This document shows, piece after piece, positions 17,550 to 28,500 of a stretch of 64,000 bases of DNA (within the stretch, counting starts at the first letter, position 1; each line of letters starts with the position of its first letter). Location: NCBI GenBank assembly GCA_013390605.1, contig JACAUB010000001.1, forward strand, positions 1,000,344-1,064,343, read 5' to 3'. The notes under the pieces are model-generated. The model was not told the origin of the DNA. It saw only the letters and a program-made list of their open reading frames with translations, and did not search any database. Source of the stretch: Bacteroidota bacterium (GTDB taxonomy: Bacteria; Bacteroidota; Bacteroidia; Bacteroidales; Cfx3-03). The translations under genes were made by a program, and so were the position numbers.

Positions 17550-19136
17550 TTAATTTATATCCCAGAAAATCTTGGTAGTTAAATTATCCTTAGCTTTTAC
17601 TGTATTATAATTTGTAGCATTATATACTCTTTCATCATCAGGGTATGTCCACCTCATAGGAGGTTGTTGAACTAGTGATGAAGTATTATCATTCAGGAAT
17701 TTTAATACAGGAAGGTTCGTCCTTCTGATTTCAGCCCAGCTTTCTAATGGCTCCAAAACACTGTAGTTAATCCATTTCTGTAATGCAATCAGGTTTTGTT
17801 TTGTCGCTTTTGAACTTGCTTTGCCCCATGAAATGTTACTTGATAAGTAAGCAGTTTTTTCAGCGTCTGAAGTAGGAGCTACAGCTGTTTCGTTATTGTC
17901 ACTGATCGAACGCAACATATAATAATAATCGATAGAGTTCTTGATGCCCGTTTCGTAAGCTGTTTTAGCAGCAGCATCATTATTTGCAATGTTAAGATAG
18001 TAATCAGCTAATAAAAGTTGAGTAGCAGCTGAAGTTACAAGAATACCAGGTAACTTTTTGTTCTTGCTAATGGTCGACAGGTTATATCTGGCAAGTGTAT
18101 CCTTTGCAAATAATTTGCCTTGTGATGTAGCATCCATTAAAGGATCTAATCCGATATACTTTGTGCCTGATAAAACACCTGGTTGGAACATTGCTCTTAA
18201 ACGAGGATCTGCATTATTTTGCATCGTATCAATCATCATCTTGTTAGCTCTGTCGTTGCTACCCCATCCAATAATGCCTGAGTATAGATCAGATGTAACA
18301 GAACTGTTGTCAAGAGAATTTACCTTGATAAGGATATTGTCACTGCTGGTGCTACAAACCGGATAAGTGGAAGGAGCGCCAACAATAGCTGCCATTTCAG
18401 TACTTACACGCGATTGAAAACTAGAAACACCTGATACGCGCATTAACATTCTTACACGTAAAGAGTTGCAATATTTTTTCCACATTGTCAAATCACCTTT
18501 GTTAATAAAGTCTTGTGTTTTGAAGATTCCTGCCATACCTGATGGGACTGATAACGTATTCAATTCATCAGCATAAGCCTTCAGATCATCTAACATTTTA
18601 GTGTAAATTGTTGCAGCATCATCATATTTAGCATATGATTTTCCATAATCTCCATTATTTGTGCTTAGTAAACCAGCTGCCGACCATGGAATATCCCCGT
18701 GGAGGTCAACCATCTTCTGGGTCTGATCATAATAGAAGATCGTTCCGGCGATCAAATAGATTCTTTTATCTTTTTGTTCACTAGTCGGAGCACTGTTGTA
18801 TACCTTTAGTAATTCTTTGTACTGGGCTACAAATCCATAATATGCCCCCCATCTTGCGCCAATAGCAGCTGATCCTGGTTCATATTGTTTAGGCCCATTT
18901 TGCCATGCTACTGCCTGGGTATAATGGAGCGCTGTATTTTGCAATACGACGAAGTAATTCCAGTAACGATACATGGTATAGTCCAGCATTGAAGAAACCG
19001 AACCCGAAAACTGTTTTTCAATAGATGTGGCACCAATTGAAGATGGGTCTACATAATATTCTGCAAATTTATCCTTCTTACATGCTGTAATACTCAATAA
19101 AAGCATCAGCACTACGAATACAATATTCTTTTTCAT
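17550..19136 (-). CDS. SusD/RagB-family glycan-binding outer-membrane lipoprotein (copy 1)
   Basis: 528 residues. A lipoprotein signal ends in LLSITAC with Cys19, followed by Lys-Lys-Asp, an acceptable lipoprotein export context in Bacteroidota. The helical body has TPR-like stretches and the C terminus ends DNLTTKIFWDIN, which resembles the end of copy 2 (DNFSTPIFW). SusD proteins sit on the cell surface and hand glycans to the SusC transporter. The gene lies 27 bases downstream of susC copy 1 on the same strand, the usual SusC-SusD order. The exact ligand cannot be read from the sequence. Confidence 0.9.
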   Translation of the reverse strand: MKKNIVFVVLMLLLSITACKKDKFAEYYVDPSSIGATSIEKQFSGSVSSMLDYTMYRYWNYFVVLQNTALHYTQAVAWQNGPKQYEPGSAAIGARWGAYYGFVAQYKELLKVYNSAPTSEQKDKRIYLIAGTIFYYDQTQKMVDLHGDIPWSAAGLLSTNNGDYGKSYAKYDDAATIYTKMLDDLKAYADELNTLSVPSGMAGIFKTQDFINKGDLTMWKKYCNSLRVRMLMRVSGVSSFQSRVSTEMAAIVGAPSTYPVCSTSSDNILIKVNSLDNSSVTSDLYSGIIGWGSNDRANKMMIDTMQNNADPRLRAMFQPGVLSGTKYIGLDPLMDATSQGKLFAKDTLARYNLSTISKNKKLPGILVTSAATQLLLADYYLNIANNDAAAKTAYETGIKNSIDYYYMLRSISDNNETAVAPTSDAEKTAYLSSNISWGKASSKATKQNLIALQKWINYSVLEPLESWAEIRRTNLPVLKFLNDNTSSLVQQPPMRWTYPDDERVYNATNYNTVKAKDNLTTKIFWDIN

Positions 19137-19163
19137 ATATATTAAATTTTAGAAGGTTAATGA

Positions 19164-22100
19164 TTAAAAATTAGCTCTTAACATAACACCAAATGTTCTT
19201 GATGATGGGTTTGTACCGGCATTGTTAAGTCCACTTTGCCAGTTTGAGCCAGCTGATAATTGTTCAGCATCCATATCCTTAATTGTTCTGTAGAAATAGA
19301 ATAAATTACGTCCAAATACAGAGAACTGCAGATTATGTGCACCAATTTTTGCAGCAATTTTTGCTGGGATGGTATAAGATAGAGACACTTCTCTACATTT
19401 AATATACGAATTCTTTACGATATATTTGTAATACAAAGAGTTACCATATTGTGGGCCTCCCCAATTGTATGAATTCCAATAAAAATAAGCATTAGAAATA
19501 ACAATATTATTAGGAGTGCCATCTGGCAATACACCATCAAGGATAAATCCATTTTTCATTACTTTTTCACCATTAGGTCCAGCTGTAGCAGTTGTTTCAT
19601 GGCCAATTGTGTTGCCATCAACATAGAAATTTAAACCTGTTTTGCCAGCACCTTCAGGAATTTTAGTGCTTTCTTCAGTTAAACCTCTACAAGTTAGCCA
19701 ATAAATACCCGTTGGCATTACATATCCACCAAATCTGAAATCGGTCATGATATCTAATGAGAAGCCTTTATATTTAAATGTATTAAAGAATCCTCCAGTA
19801 ACTTTTGGCATGGAGTTACCATAATTCACCCATTTATTTGCATCAAGCGTATAACAACCAGTTGTTGGATCAATAATTTTCTGTCCCTGAGCATTGGTTG
19901 CTATAGGGTGTGAATACCAAACACCTAAAGGCTGACCTACTACGTCAACAAGTTTTGCTGCGTCGCCATCGTAATTGGCTTCTTGTCTTTCAGTTGCACC
20001 ATTTGACAGACTTAACAGTTTGTTTTTGTTTGAACCTAAGTTCAATCCTACTTCCCAACTAAAGTCTTTGGTTAGAATAGGAGTACCGCTGATTGCTAAT
20101 TCTAAACCACTGTTTTGCAGACTTCCAATGTTTGTTAGAACACTTGTGCCACCTGAACTAGCTGGTAAGCTTAAAGGAATGATCTGATCAACTACTTTTG
20201 CATGGTAATAGGTAATATCAAGATTTAAGCGACCTTTAAAGAATTTGGTTTCAAGACCAAATTCATATTCATGTTTCATTTCAGGTCTGATCAAACTATT
20301 ACCATAAGGGCTGTTTCTGATGGTCGATACCAATACCGATCCACTTCCCTGATCGCCAAGGTTTGTTGGTGAATAAGCAGGGTTTGCGACATAAGACTGT
20401 GGATAATTACCTACAATACCCCATGATCCTCTTAATTTACCATAAGTCAGGAATTCAGGAAGCTTGAATGCATCTGTAAAAATAAAACCAGCATTTACTG
20501 AAGGATAAACAAATGAATTGTTGTCTGCAGGCATTGAAGATGTTCTGTCTTGTCTGATGGTAAATTCACTATACAAATAGCTTCTCCAGTTTAAGTTAAC
20601 GGTTCCAAATATTGCATCAGTCATAAAATATCTTTGTGAGCCACTTGAAGAAAGCGTATTTTGTGAAGCTGAAAGATCAAATTTATTTTCTGTTGATAAG
20701 CCTCCATTTGTTCCCACTGATGTTGAGTTATATTTCTCTTTTCTTGCATTGTAACCAGTCATTGCAGTAAGTTCAAAATCCGGGTTCAATCTTTTGTTAT
20801 AGGTTAGGAGAACATCACCATAAAGGATGGAAGATATATCAGATCCAATTGAATAACCACCTGAAGGACCATATGCAATTGGCTGAGTAGAAGCAGATTT
20901 ATTTTCTGAGTTTGTTGAGGTGTAGTCTGTTGATGTTCTTGCTTGTAGGCTTAAACCTTTTGAGATTTCCCATGTAGCTTTCACAACACCGTTTAATCTG
21001 TTTTCATACTCATCAGTTTGGTTTTCCATTACATTCCACATATAATCCAGAATGTCGGTTCTGTAGTTAGGATATTTAATGTTTTCATTAGGTGTCAAAC
21101 TCTGGTTTGAACCTGTTACATATTTATAACCTAAACTTGTTTTATAACTGTCTTTATACCAATTACCATTGTCAAATGATGGAAACATACCCGTAAAGTT
21201 ATTGATCATACGGTCAATCATATACGGTCTGTTATGGATGTGCCAGTTCATGTAGTTCACAATCAGATCAAGGGTTACTTTGTTCCCAAATTTGAATGTG
21301 TTGTTCATATTGAAGTTGTGTTTGTCGTTTCTTGAATTAGCACTTAAACCTTCAGTGTGTTGGTTTGTGTAAGAGAAACGGCTCATCGACTTTTCTGAGT
21401 TATTAGTTACAGAAACGTTAAAAGTTTCATTGTTCGCTTTCTGGAATAAATTAGCAAAACCATTTTCCTGATAGCTATATGGTCTCACTTTACCATCCCA
21501 GCTTAAAATAGGTTGCCCATCAAATGCGGGACCAAAGCTTAAACTTCCTTGTGGTAAAGCTCTGTATGAAGTTCCGTTTAAAGTTTGGTGAGTAAATCCT
21601 TGCGCATCAGTGCTGTAGATATTGTAGCCTGGGTCAAATCCTGCACCATATTGTTTTTGCCATCTTGGAAGATAAGCAACTTCGTCCATAGAATAATTAG
21701 CATTTACATCAACAGCAAAGCCTTTTTTCCCTTTACCGTTTTTGGTTGTAATCATGATAACACCATTTACAGCTTCCGAACCATACAGCGCTGCAGCAGA
21801 TGCACCTTTCAATACAGTAACGCTCTCGATGTCTTCTGTATTAAAGTCAACTAAACCATTTGAACGGATACGTTGGTCTCCCCAATAGTTATTATTGTTG
21901 AAACTTCCATCTCTAACCGGAACACCATCCATAACGATGAGTGGGGTAGATTTGAAACCTACTGAGTTTACACCACGGATCTGTAATGCAACACCACTGG
22001 TTGCACCACCCGGGGTTGCTGCAATTCTCAATCCTGGAACTTTTCCATACAATGCAGTTGCAAAGTTTGGAGATCCTGCTTCAACAAGTTGAGCCGCCTT

Positions 22101-22487
22101 AACGGTGCTTTGTGCAAAACCAACTGAACGGGCAGCTTTGGTAATACCTAAACCGGTTACAACTACTGCATCAAGTTCTGTGGCAGCTTGCTCCAACTGA
22201 ACGATCATGTTAGGTGACGCTTTCAACTGCGCTGTTTTATATCCGATAAAAGTGAATTTAAGCGTAGCACCTTCTTTTACACGAATACTAAACTTTCCAT
22301 TGACATCGGTTATTGCATTAACGCTTGTTCCAATTGCAATAACACTAACACCTGGTATTGTAGTTTGTGTTTTTGAATCCACAACCGTACCATTCAATTT
22401 TGCTTGTTGTGCAAAAGCACTAACACACATAAAAAGTGCTGCAATAAGCATTGCAAAGCTTTTTTTAAGGTAAATTTTGTTACTCAT
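19164..22487 (-). CDS. SusC/RagA-family TonB-dependent transporter (copy 1)
   Basis: 1107 residues. A signal peptide (about 1-26, ending AFAQQ) is followed by a carboxypeptidase-D-like regulatory domain (about 28-105), a TonB-box-like VVVTGLG, the plug (about 120-230, including IRGVNSVG and VMDGVPVRDG) and a large beta-barrel that ends with an aromatic residue (RANF). It imports glycan fragments across the outer membrane with energy from TonB. The start is shared in sequence and context with copy 2 (IYLKK-x-FAMLIA after a conserved leader). It is the first gene of the operon and has a very long 5' leader. Confidence 0.95.
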   Translation of the reverse strand: MSNKIYLKKSFAMLIAALFMCVSAFAQQAKLNGTVVDSKTQTTIPGVSVIAIGTSVNAITDVNGKFSIRVKEGATLKFTFIGYKTAQLKASPNMIVQLEQAATELDAVVVTGLGITKAARSVGFAQSTVKAAQLVEAGSPNFATALYGKVPGLRIAATPGGATSGVALQIRGVNSVGFKSTPLIVMDGVPVRDGSFNNNNYWGDQRIRSNGLVDFNTEDIESVTVLKGASAAALYGSEAVNGVIMITTKNGKGKKGFAVDVNANYSMDEVAYLPRWQKQYGAGFDPGYNIYSTDAQGFTHQTLNGTSYRALPQGSLSFGPAFDGQPILSWDGKVRPYSYQENGFANLFQKANNETFNVSVTNNSEKSMSRFSYTNQHTEGLSANSRNDKHNFNMNNTFKFGNKVTLDLIVNYMNWHIHNRPYMIDRMINNFTGMFPSFDNGNWYKDSYKTSLGYKYVTGSNQSLTPNENIKYPNYRTDILDYMWNVMENQTDEYENRLNGVVKATWEISKGLSLQARTSTDYTSTNSENKSASTQPIAYGPSGGYSIGSDISSILYGDVLLTYNKRLNPDFELTAMTGYNARKEKYNSTSVGTNGGLSTENKFDLSASQNTLSSSGSQRYFMTDAIFGTVNLNWRSYLYSEFTIRQDRTSSMPADNNSFVYPSVNAGFIFTDAFKLPEFLTYGKLRGSWGIVGNYPQSYVANPAYSPTNLGDQGSGSVLVSTIRNSPYGNSLIRPEMKHEYEFGLETKFFKGRLNLDITYYHAKVVDQIIPLSLPASSGGTSVLTNIGSLQNSGLELAISGTPILTKDFSWEVGLNLGSNKNKLLSLSNGATERQEANYDGDAAKLVDVVGQPLGVWYSHPIATNAQGQKIIDPTTGCYTLDANKWVNYGNSMPKVTGGFFNTFKYKGFSLDIMTDFRFGGYVMPTGIYWLTCRGLTEESTKIPEGAGKTGLNFYVDGNTIGHETTATAGPNGEKVMKNGFILDGVLPDGTPNNIVISNAYFYWNSYNWGGPQYGNSLYYKYIVKNSYIKCREVSLSYTIPAKIAAKIGAHNLQFSVFGRNLFYFYRTIKDMDAEQLSAGSNWQSGLNNAGTNPSSRTFGVMLRANF

Positions 22488-23185
22488 AAAATTTAAGATT
22501 TGGTTTGATGTTTAATTTAATCATCTTTACATGATTTTTCTTTTTCTTACACGTAATTGATTTAGAATCCGTATTTCCATTTTATTGGATTTCAGGTTAG
22601 AAGAATCACTAAGTTAACAAACAGATTTTCAACTTTGAATTTCCGTGAGTGTTAAAATGGTTACTAGTAAATAGTCTTTACAATGAGTAAATCCTCAAGT
22701 ATTCCATTTTATAGACGAGTCCGAAAAGTTGGGTGGTAGGTAGAGTGACTTTGTTTATAACACTTTATCGTTATTGACAGGTTAGAGATTCTCTCTTCAT
22801 CAAAATGCCGATATTAGTGATAAAAGTCGTTCGGGAAGTTAGAAAAATGGTGTTCGCCATTACGGTTGTGGACGGGAAATTTTTTATATTGGTTAAGATC
22901 CTTCCACAACTTTTCTGACTGATTCCATTTTATCAGGTAGTTGGTTTAGTCTTTTTAACGAAAAGGATAAATGGAAAGGAAAAAGAGAGTTGGATTTTGC
23001 ACATAATCAACATAATCACACTCATACTTGTTAATGGTATTAGAGTGCCTGGTATTCCTGTGTGTAATTCATTTCTCGTTATCATCCGTTTAACGATTTA
23101 TCTTTTTCGATAAACTTTTAGAACTGCATTGATAAAACGAGGCTGAATAAAATTGATTAGCATTTCCCCGTAACAAAAATAATAT
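22488..23185 (-). promoter_or_regulatory. Long 5' leader and promoter region of susC 1
   Basis: No gene is seen in this roughly 700-base stretch. On the minus strand a promoter-like TTG (23203-23201), 19 bases, then TATTTTTG (23181-23174) lies about 690 bases before the start codon. Blocks near the start codon (22488-22570) and near the promoter (23085-23180) recur upstream of susC 2 at 28841-28925 and 29215-29320. Conserved words include TTTACATGATTTTT, ACACGTAATTGAT, TCTTTTTCGATAAAC and AGCATTTCCCCG (plus-strand reading). This suggests a transcribed regulatory leader rather than empty DNA. Confidence 0.5.
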
Positions 23186-23203
23186 ATTTATTACAAAATG
23201 CAA
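23174..23203 (-). promoter_or_regulatory. Candidate promoter of susC-susD 1
   Basis: Minus strand TTG, 19-base spacer, TATTTTTG, matching the Bacteroidota consensus. The -7 part lies in a block that is also conserved upstream of susC 2. Confidence 0.55.
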
Positions 23204-23540
23204 TAAATTATTAAAAAATATTTTTAATGCCTATTGATTGAATTTATTATTCTAAAGATTCAATAATAATATATCAGATTGCTGATCTTTAGTGGTATAA
23301 TGGTGATAATAAAAATAGCTAAACATAATACATGATAACCTAAAAATATATTTCAATAAAATTCTTCAGATTATTAAATAATCTGGTCAATGAAAGAGAA
23401 AATATTTTGCATATGGGTGTTATTACTAAATTCTCAGATTTGGAAGTGATCTCCTTCTCTCTGACTACTGGAATATTAAGTATTGATAATGAGAACCTCT
23501 TTTGCAAACTTATAAAGAATATTCTGTTGATTTTTTCAAA

Positions 23541-23724
23541 TGATAGTGAATCTGATGAAAGAAGTAGGACTAATTTAATGATAAATAATGCGACTATTCC
23601 TGTTAATATAAAACTAGAATATATAGTGCCAGATCTTCTAAAAACAACTGAATACAATTATATCTCTAATTTCACGATTACAGAAAATGGATTGGGAATA
23701 TGGTTTCGAATCTTAAAGAGATAA
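23541..23724 (+). pseudogene. Truncated MORN-gene remnant (C-terminal tail only)
   Basis: The encoded NLMINNATIPVNIKLEYIVP and TEYNYISNFTITENG closely match NLMINNATFPVNIKLDFTVP and AEYNCIFNFTITEKG at the end of the MORN gene (17311-17440). About four in five bases agree by eye. The frame is open back to 23407, but the part before 23541 shows no clear match, has no MORN repeats and no signal peptide. I read it as a gene fragment carried along in a tandem duplication. Like the intact gene, it is followed by a terminator and then a convergent susD. Confidence 0.75.
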
Positions 23725-23766
23725 TCTTATGATGTTACATAGGGTTTATTCTCATATTTGAATATA

Positions 23767-23799
23767 AAAAAAAGGCTGTCCGAGAGGACAGCCTTTTTT
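23767..23799. terminator. Bidirectional terminator between the MORN remnant and susD 2
   Basis: Stem AAAAAAAGGCTGTCC with its complement and a GAGA tetraloop, T-run on both strands. It holds the same place as the terminator at 17492-17523 in the first unit. Confidence 0.9.
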
Positions 23800-23810
23800 A
23801 GGGTTTTAGA

Positions 23811-25517
23811 TTATAAAACGTTATCCATATACCAAACCTTACCTATTTTATCTGAGGGAACCCAGAAGATCGGTGTAGAGAAATTATCTTGATCTTTTAC
23901 TTTCAAATAATTATCCTGATTAGTTTGGAGTGAAGAAGAAGGGTATCTTAAGCGCTCAGGGCAGGGTTTCATTTTTACACCCATCATAATCATTGGCTCA
24001 AGAAGCGGATGGTGGGTACGACGTAACTCTGCCCATAGTTCAAATTCATTGCTGATGTTAAGATGGATATATTTTTGTTGCATCAATATTTCCATTTTAT
24101 CTTCAACGTTTGCAGCAGCATCAAATTTTGTTTTAACAGTATTCGAATATGTTGCAATGTCAGCAGGAACCTTGGTCGGATGCAATAAAGCAACTTGAGG
24201 ATTCCATGAAGCATTTTTAGCATTTAAACCATACCACATATCACACGAATGGACAACTGCATCTTTTATATGATCGCTAGCAGCTTTACCTGTAGTAGCA
24301 TATCCTTTTAAAACTGCTTCGGCTTCTAATAAATCAACCTGAGCTAATGTCATCATGAAAGCAGGATAGTTCTGCCAATTCCAACAGAAAGTGGCAAAAT
24401 TATACATGGATTTTGCATTAGTGGATAAAGAGCTTGCTAAGTTATCCCCATATGCGTAGTACTTATCTCCTGCAACATAAGCAGCAGTTGCACCATCTGC
24501 ATCCATACTTACACCACGGTAATCGTTATATTTTGTTGGCATAGAAAGCACAGGTAAACGTGGATCATCAATTCCTGGTTCATAAGCAGATGTACCATAA
24601 TTCATACGTTTCATAATTAAATTAGGAATGAAATTGCAATAAGTTCTTTCATACATTCCGCGTACAATCATCCCACCGCCATTAGGTGTTTCACCATTAT
24701 AGAAAGGAAGTGTCATATCAGCTGTAGGTAAGTTGGCAACTGCATCCTGAATATGAGGTTTTGCATCAGTAGGATCAACACCAGCTAATTTTACACCATA
24801 CATCAAACGTAATGAATTACAGTATTGAATCCATTTTGTTACATCACCGTTAAAAGCAACATCCTGATCTTTAAGTAGGTTTTGAGCGGCAGGTGACATA
24901 CCAGCTTTAACAGCTGTTAATTTACCAGCTATGTCTTTCCAATCATTAAGTACAGAGATATAAATTGCTTTTGGATCATCATATTTTGGAAAGAAATTTC
25001 CTTGATTACCCAAAAAAGCTTCTGAATATGGAATGCTATTGTACATGTCCACAATTTTTAGCGCATAATAATCTTTCATTACCGTTGCCAGTAATAAATA
25101 GATCTGATTATCTTTCAGATCAGTACCTGATAAAGATGCAACATTATCTCTTAATAATGCCCAATCTTTCATCCTTGTATAGAAATCATTGTATTCGCTA
25201 ATACCACTTGGATCAAAACCATTTCCACTGCTAAGATCTGCATAATCTGCATAATTAGCTGCATAGCGTTGTGTAATATAGCGGTGGGTCACCTGCGCAT
25301 AATTAGGTACCCCCCATCCACTATTTTGCCACCAATATTCGCCATAATCCTGAACATAAAGTTTCCATTGATACAGCATATTCGAAAACATTCCGGATAT
25401 AACACTAGCAGTTGGAGGATTAACTTTATTCGGATCTTTAAATTGGTTCTCAAGATCTTTCTTACATGAAACAAAGATCAAAACAACAACAATAAATAAT
25501 ATTTGAAACTTTTTCAT
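23811..25517 (-). CDS. SusD/RagB-family glycan-binding outer-membrane lipoprotein (copy 2)
   Basis: 568 residues from the ATG at 25517; the frame can be extended two codons to a TTG, which is less likely. The lipoprotein signal ends LIFVSC with Cys18, then Lys-Lys-Asp as in copy 1. The body is helical, and the C terminus (LRYPSSSLQTNQDNYLKVKD then DNFSTPIFW) aligns with the end of copy 1, though it has about 15 extra residues. The two proteins are clearly homologous but well diverged, so their ligands may differ. It lies 26 bases downstream of susC 2. Confidence 0.9.
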   Translation of the reverse strand: MKKFQILFIVVVLIFVSCKKDLENQFKDPNKVNPPTASVISGMFSNMLYQWKLYVQDYGEYWWQNSGWGVPNYAQVTHRYITQRYAANYADYADLSSGNGFDPSGISEYNDFYTRMKDWALLRDNVASLSGTDLKDNQIYLLLATVMKDYYALKIVDMYNSIPYSEAFLGNQGNFFPKYDDPKAIYISVLNDWKDIAGKLTAVKAGMSPAAQNLLKDQDVAFNGDVTKWIQYCNSLRLMYGVKLAGVDPTDAKPHIQDAVANLPTADMTLPFYNGETPNGGGMIVRGMYERTYCNFIPNLIMKRMNYGTSAYEPGIDDPRLPVLSMPTKYNDYRGVSMDADGATAAYVAGDKYYAYGDNLASSLSTNAKSMYNFATFCWNWQNYPAFMMTLAQVDLLEAEAVLKGYATTGKAASDHIKDAVVHSCDMWYGLNAKNASWNPQVALLHPTKVPADIATYSNTVKTKFDAAANVEDKMEILMQQKYIHLNISNEFELWAELRRTHHPLLEPMIMMGVKMKPCPERLRYPSSSLQTNQDNYLKVKDQDNFSTPIFWVPSDKIGKVWYMDNVL

Positions 25518-25543
25518 ATTCAATATTTTTAATGATTTTATAA

Positions 25544-28500
25544 TTAGAAACTTATGTCAATTTTGAAACCATAAGTTCTCATAGCAGGAAGAGGTGAATA
25601 TTCAGTAAATACATTACTACCAAGAGCTGATTCAGGATCAATATTTGGAATAGTTTTGTATAAATAAAGTAGGTTACGTCCAACTAATGAAACTGATAAT
25701 TTTTCTAATTTCAATTTGTTTACAAAAATTTTCGGGAATGTATACATGATAGCAATCTCTCTGAATTTAATGTAATCATTTGTAACTAAATTATCAGGTT
25801 GAAACCACTCACTCATATCGTGGATATATTGTCCCCAATAAGTTGCGGCAGTAATCATTACATCATTTGGTACATACGAAACAGTTCCATTTGCTGCAGT
25901 CACTGCTTTCACACCAGGAAGAATTACGCCATCATGATATACTCGTCCATCCTTTGAAGCCGCTGGAGCAGCAGTGTTGTTTTGCCATTTTACCATATTA
26001 TTGTTTTTATCTAAATAATATGGAAGACCACCTCTTTTTTCGTCTCTATATTGTAGAGTTGCAGTAGTTGATCCGTTTCCTAATAAATAGTAGTTTGAAT
26101 ATGATAAGAATTTACCGCCAAATTTGAAATCAAAAGATAAATTCATACTGAAGTTCTTATAAAACATACTTGTTTGAACCCCACCAAAGAATTTAGGATT
26201 AATATTTCCGGCTGTAACCAATTTACTGTTATCAGGTGAATATACTCCACTATTACTTACAATCTTATTGCCATTTGGGTCTCTCTGGTAATCATACATT
26301 TGGATATCACCTTGTGTCTTACCTTCGACAGCCATAATTGAATAACTTGAACCTCCATCAATTACATATGAATGAATACCGGGGTAAAGCTTGATAACTT
26401 TAGAGAATTGAGGAGAGGTATTTGCAGAAATATCCCATTTAAAGGTTCTGGTTTGAATTGGCGTAAACTTTGCGAAAAGTTCATAACCCCATTGATTTAC
26501 TTGTCCTGCATTGATTTTGATATTATTCCAACCACTCTCTGGAGCGATTCCAAGTGCCATAATTTGATCGTATACCGAAGCATGGTAGAATGAGAAGTTA
26601 ACTTCTAAAGGTGTTTTATCAAACCAACGTGTGTCAAAACCAACTTCAAATTCTCTTCTTCTTTCTGGTTTTAAATCTCCTGAAAATAAAGATCCAGGTC
26701 CAGATACTGTTACAGCTGGCGTATTAGGGATTTTTCCAATACTATTAACTTGATATGCAAAATATCCAGCAGGTGCTGCTCTTCCTATATCTGCAATAGA
26801 TACTCTGAATTTTCCATATTGAAGGTGTGGAATCTTATAGGTATCACTAAAATTCCATGAAAATGATGCTCCGGGATAGAAATACGAGTTGTTTTTTGGA
26901 GGTAGTGTAGACGACCAGTCATTTCTTGCACTGAGTTCCAAATAATAAGTACTTTCCCAACCAAATGAAGCAGATCCTAATACACTATATGTTGATATAC
27001 TGCTTCTTGTGTAATTTCTTGTCTGGTCAAATGATCCCTGTTGGCTGGATGAAGCATCAAGAGACCACCAATCTTTAAATTGAAGGCCACCAACTGTTTG
27101 TACGCCTATTGTATTATCAGTTGTCTTTGTATATTCAGGTCCGGCAAAAGCTAAAATTTCAAGCTTGTTATTCATAAATCGTTTGTTGTAATTCAAGAAC
27201 GTGTTATAGTTTTGAACAACAGTATTTCTTCTTGAAAAACCAAACTGACCTCCTTGAACAGCTGGGGTTATTTGTGTAACAGCAGTTTCTTTAGTAAAGT
27301 CCCAATCCGTATAATCAGTACCAGCAGTACCTGTCAAAAATATGTCAGGAGTGAATTTTAGATTGAATTTAATTGCTCCGGTAAAGTGTGTTTTATCATC
27401 GATATTTCTATCTTCATTCTGATGCCAAAGCATGTTCAAATAACCTGTTCCATCACTCACAGAGGTTGGTAAACCAAGATTCTCATAATTAACTTTTTGG
27501 CCTAGAGCATCTTTATACATACTATTAAATAGCGTGTAATCAATGTCTCTATTTACACCATAAGAAACTAAACGTCCAACATTAGGGTATCGATTTTGGG
27601 TCTTTACCTGATATAGGTTAGTGATAACCTCAAATGTTGCTAAATCAGAAGCTTTTATTTGTCCATTAAAACTTATTGAGTTATCCTTCTGGTAAAAATT
27701 CGACATCTCTCCTTTGTAATCCTTATTTGTAAAGGATAATCGCATACTTCCCTTATCATTCGCACCTTGAATTGCAGCCGTAGTTACATTTGTGTAGGTG
27801 TTCTTGAACATGTTGTTCCAGTTATTAGGATAACCTTGATAAGGACGCATGATACTATCGTATCCCATAATAGGTTTGCCATCAAAGGCTGGACCAAATT
27901 GAATACGTTGGCTGTTTAGTTTCCTTACGTTTTTTCCATTTAAAGTTGCGAAAACGGTATCATAAATAGAAGTCCCTGAACCAAACTCATTTTGCCATTT
28001 AATATAGCTGACAGGTTGTTCAATGGTGCTTTGGAATGAAAGAGAAACTCCAAGGCCTCTCGTTTTCTGACCTTTCTTAGTTGTGATCATGATAACACCA
28101 TTTCCAGCCTTGCTACCAAAAAGCACGGATGCTTTTGCACCTTTCAAGATATCAATAGATTCAATGTCTTCTGCATTGATATCGTTGATACCTGTTCCAT
28201 AGTCAAATGAATTGAGTGGGTCATATCCTCTGGATGCCATATTGGTATTCTCATCATATATGGGAACCCCATCAACAACAAACAGTGGACGTGTATTTGC
28301 ACTCGTAGAAAGACTACCTGCACCACGAATTTTGATATTTACCCCACCAGTAGGTCCTGCCGATCCAACCTGAATTCCAACACCAGCTGCTTTTCCATAT
28401 AGTGCAGTCAATGGATTTGTTGTAATACCTGCCTGAGTTAGTTCATCTCCTTTTATAGAAGTTATTGCATAACCTAATGCTCTGGCCTCACGTTTAATAC

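Noticed and set aside
23340..23657. 105-codon minus-strand frame in the susC 1 / susD 2 gap
   Set aside because: It is antisense to the MORN remnant; a similar shadow occurs opposite the intact MORN gene (17223-17420).
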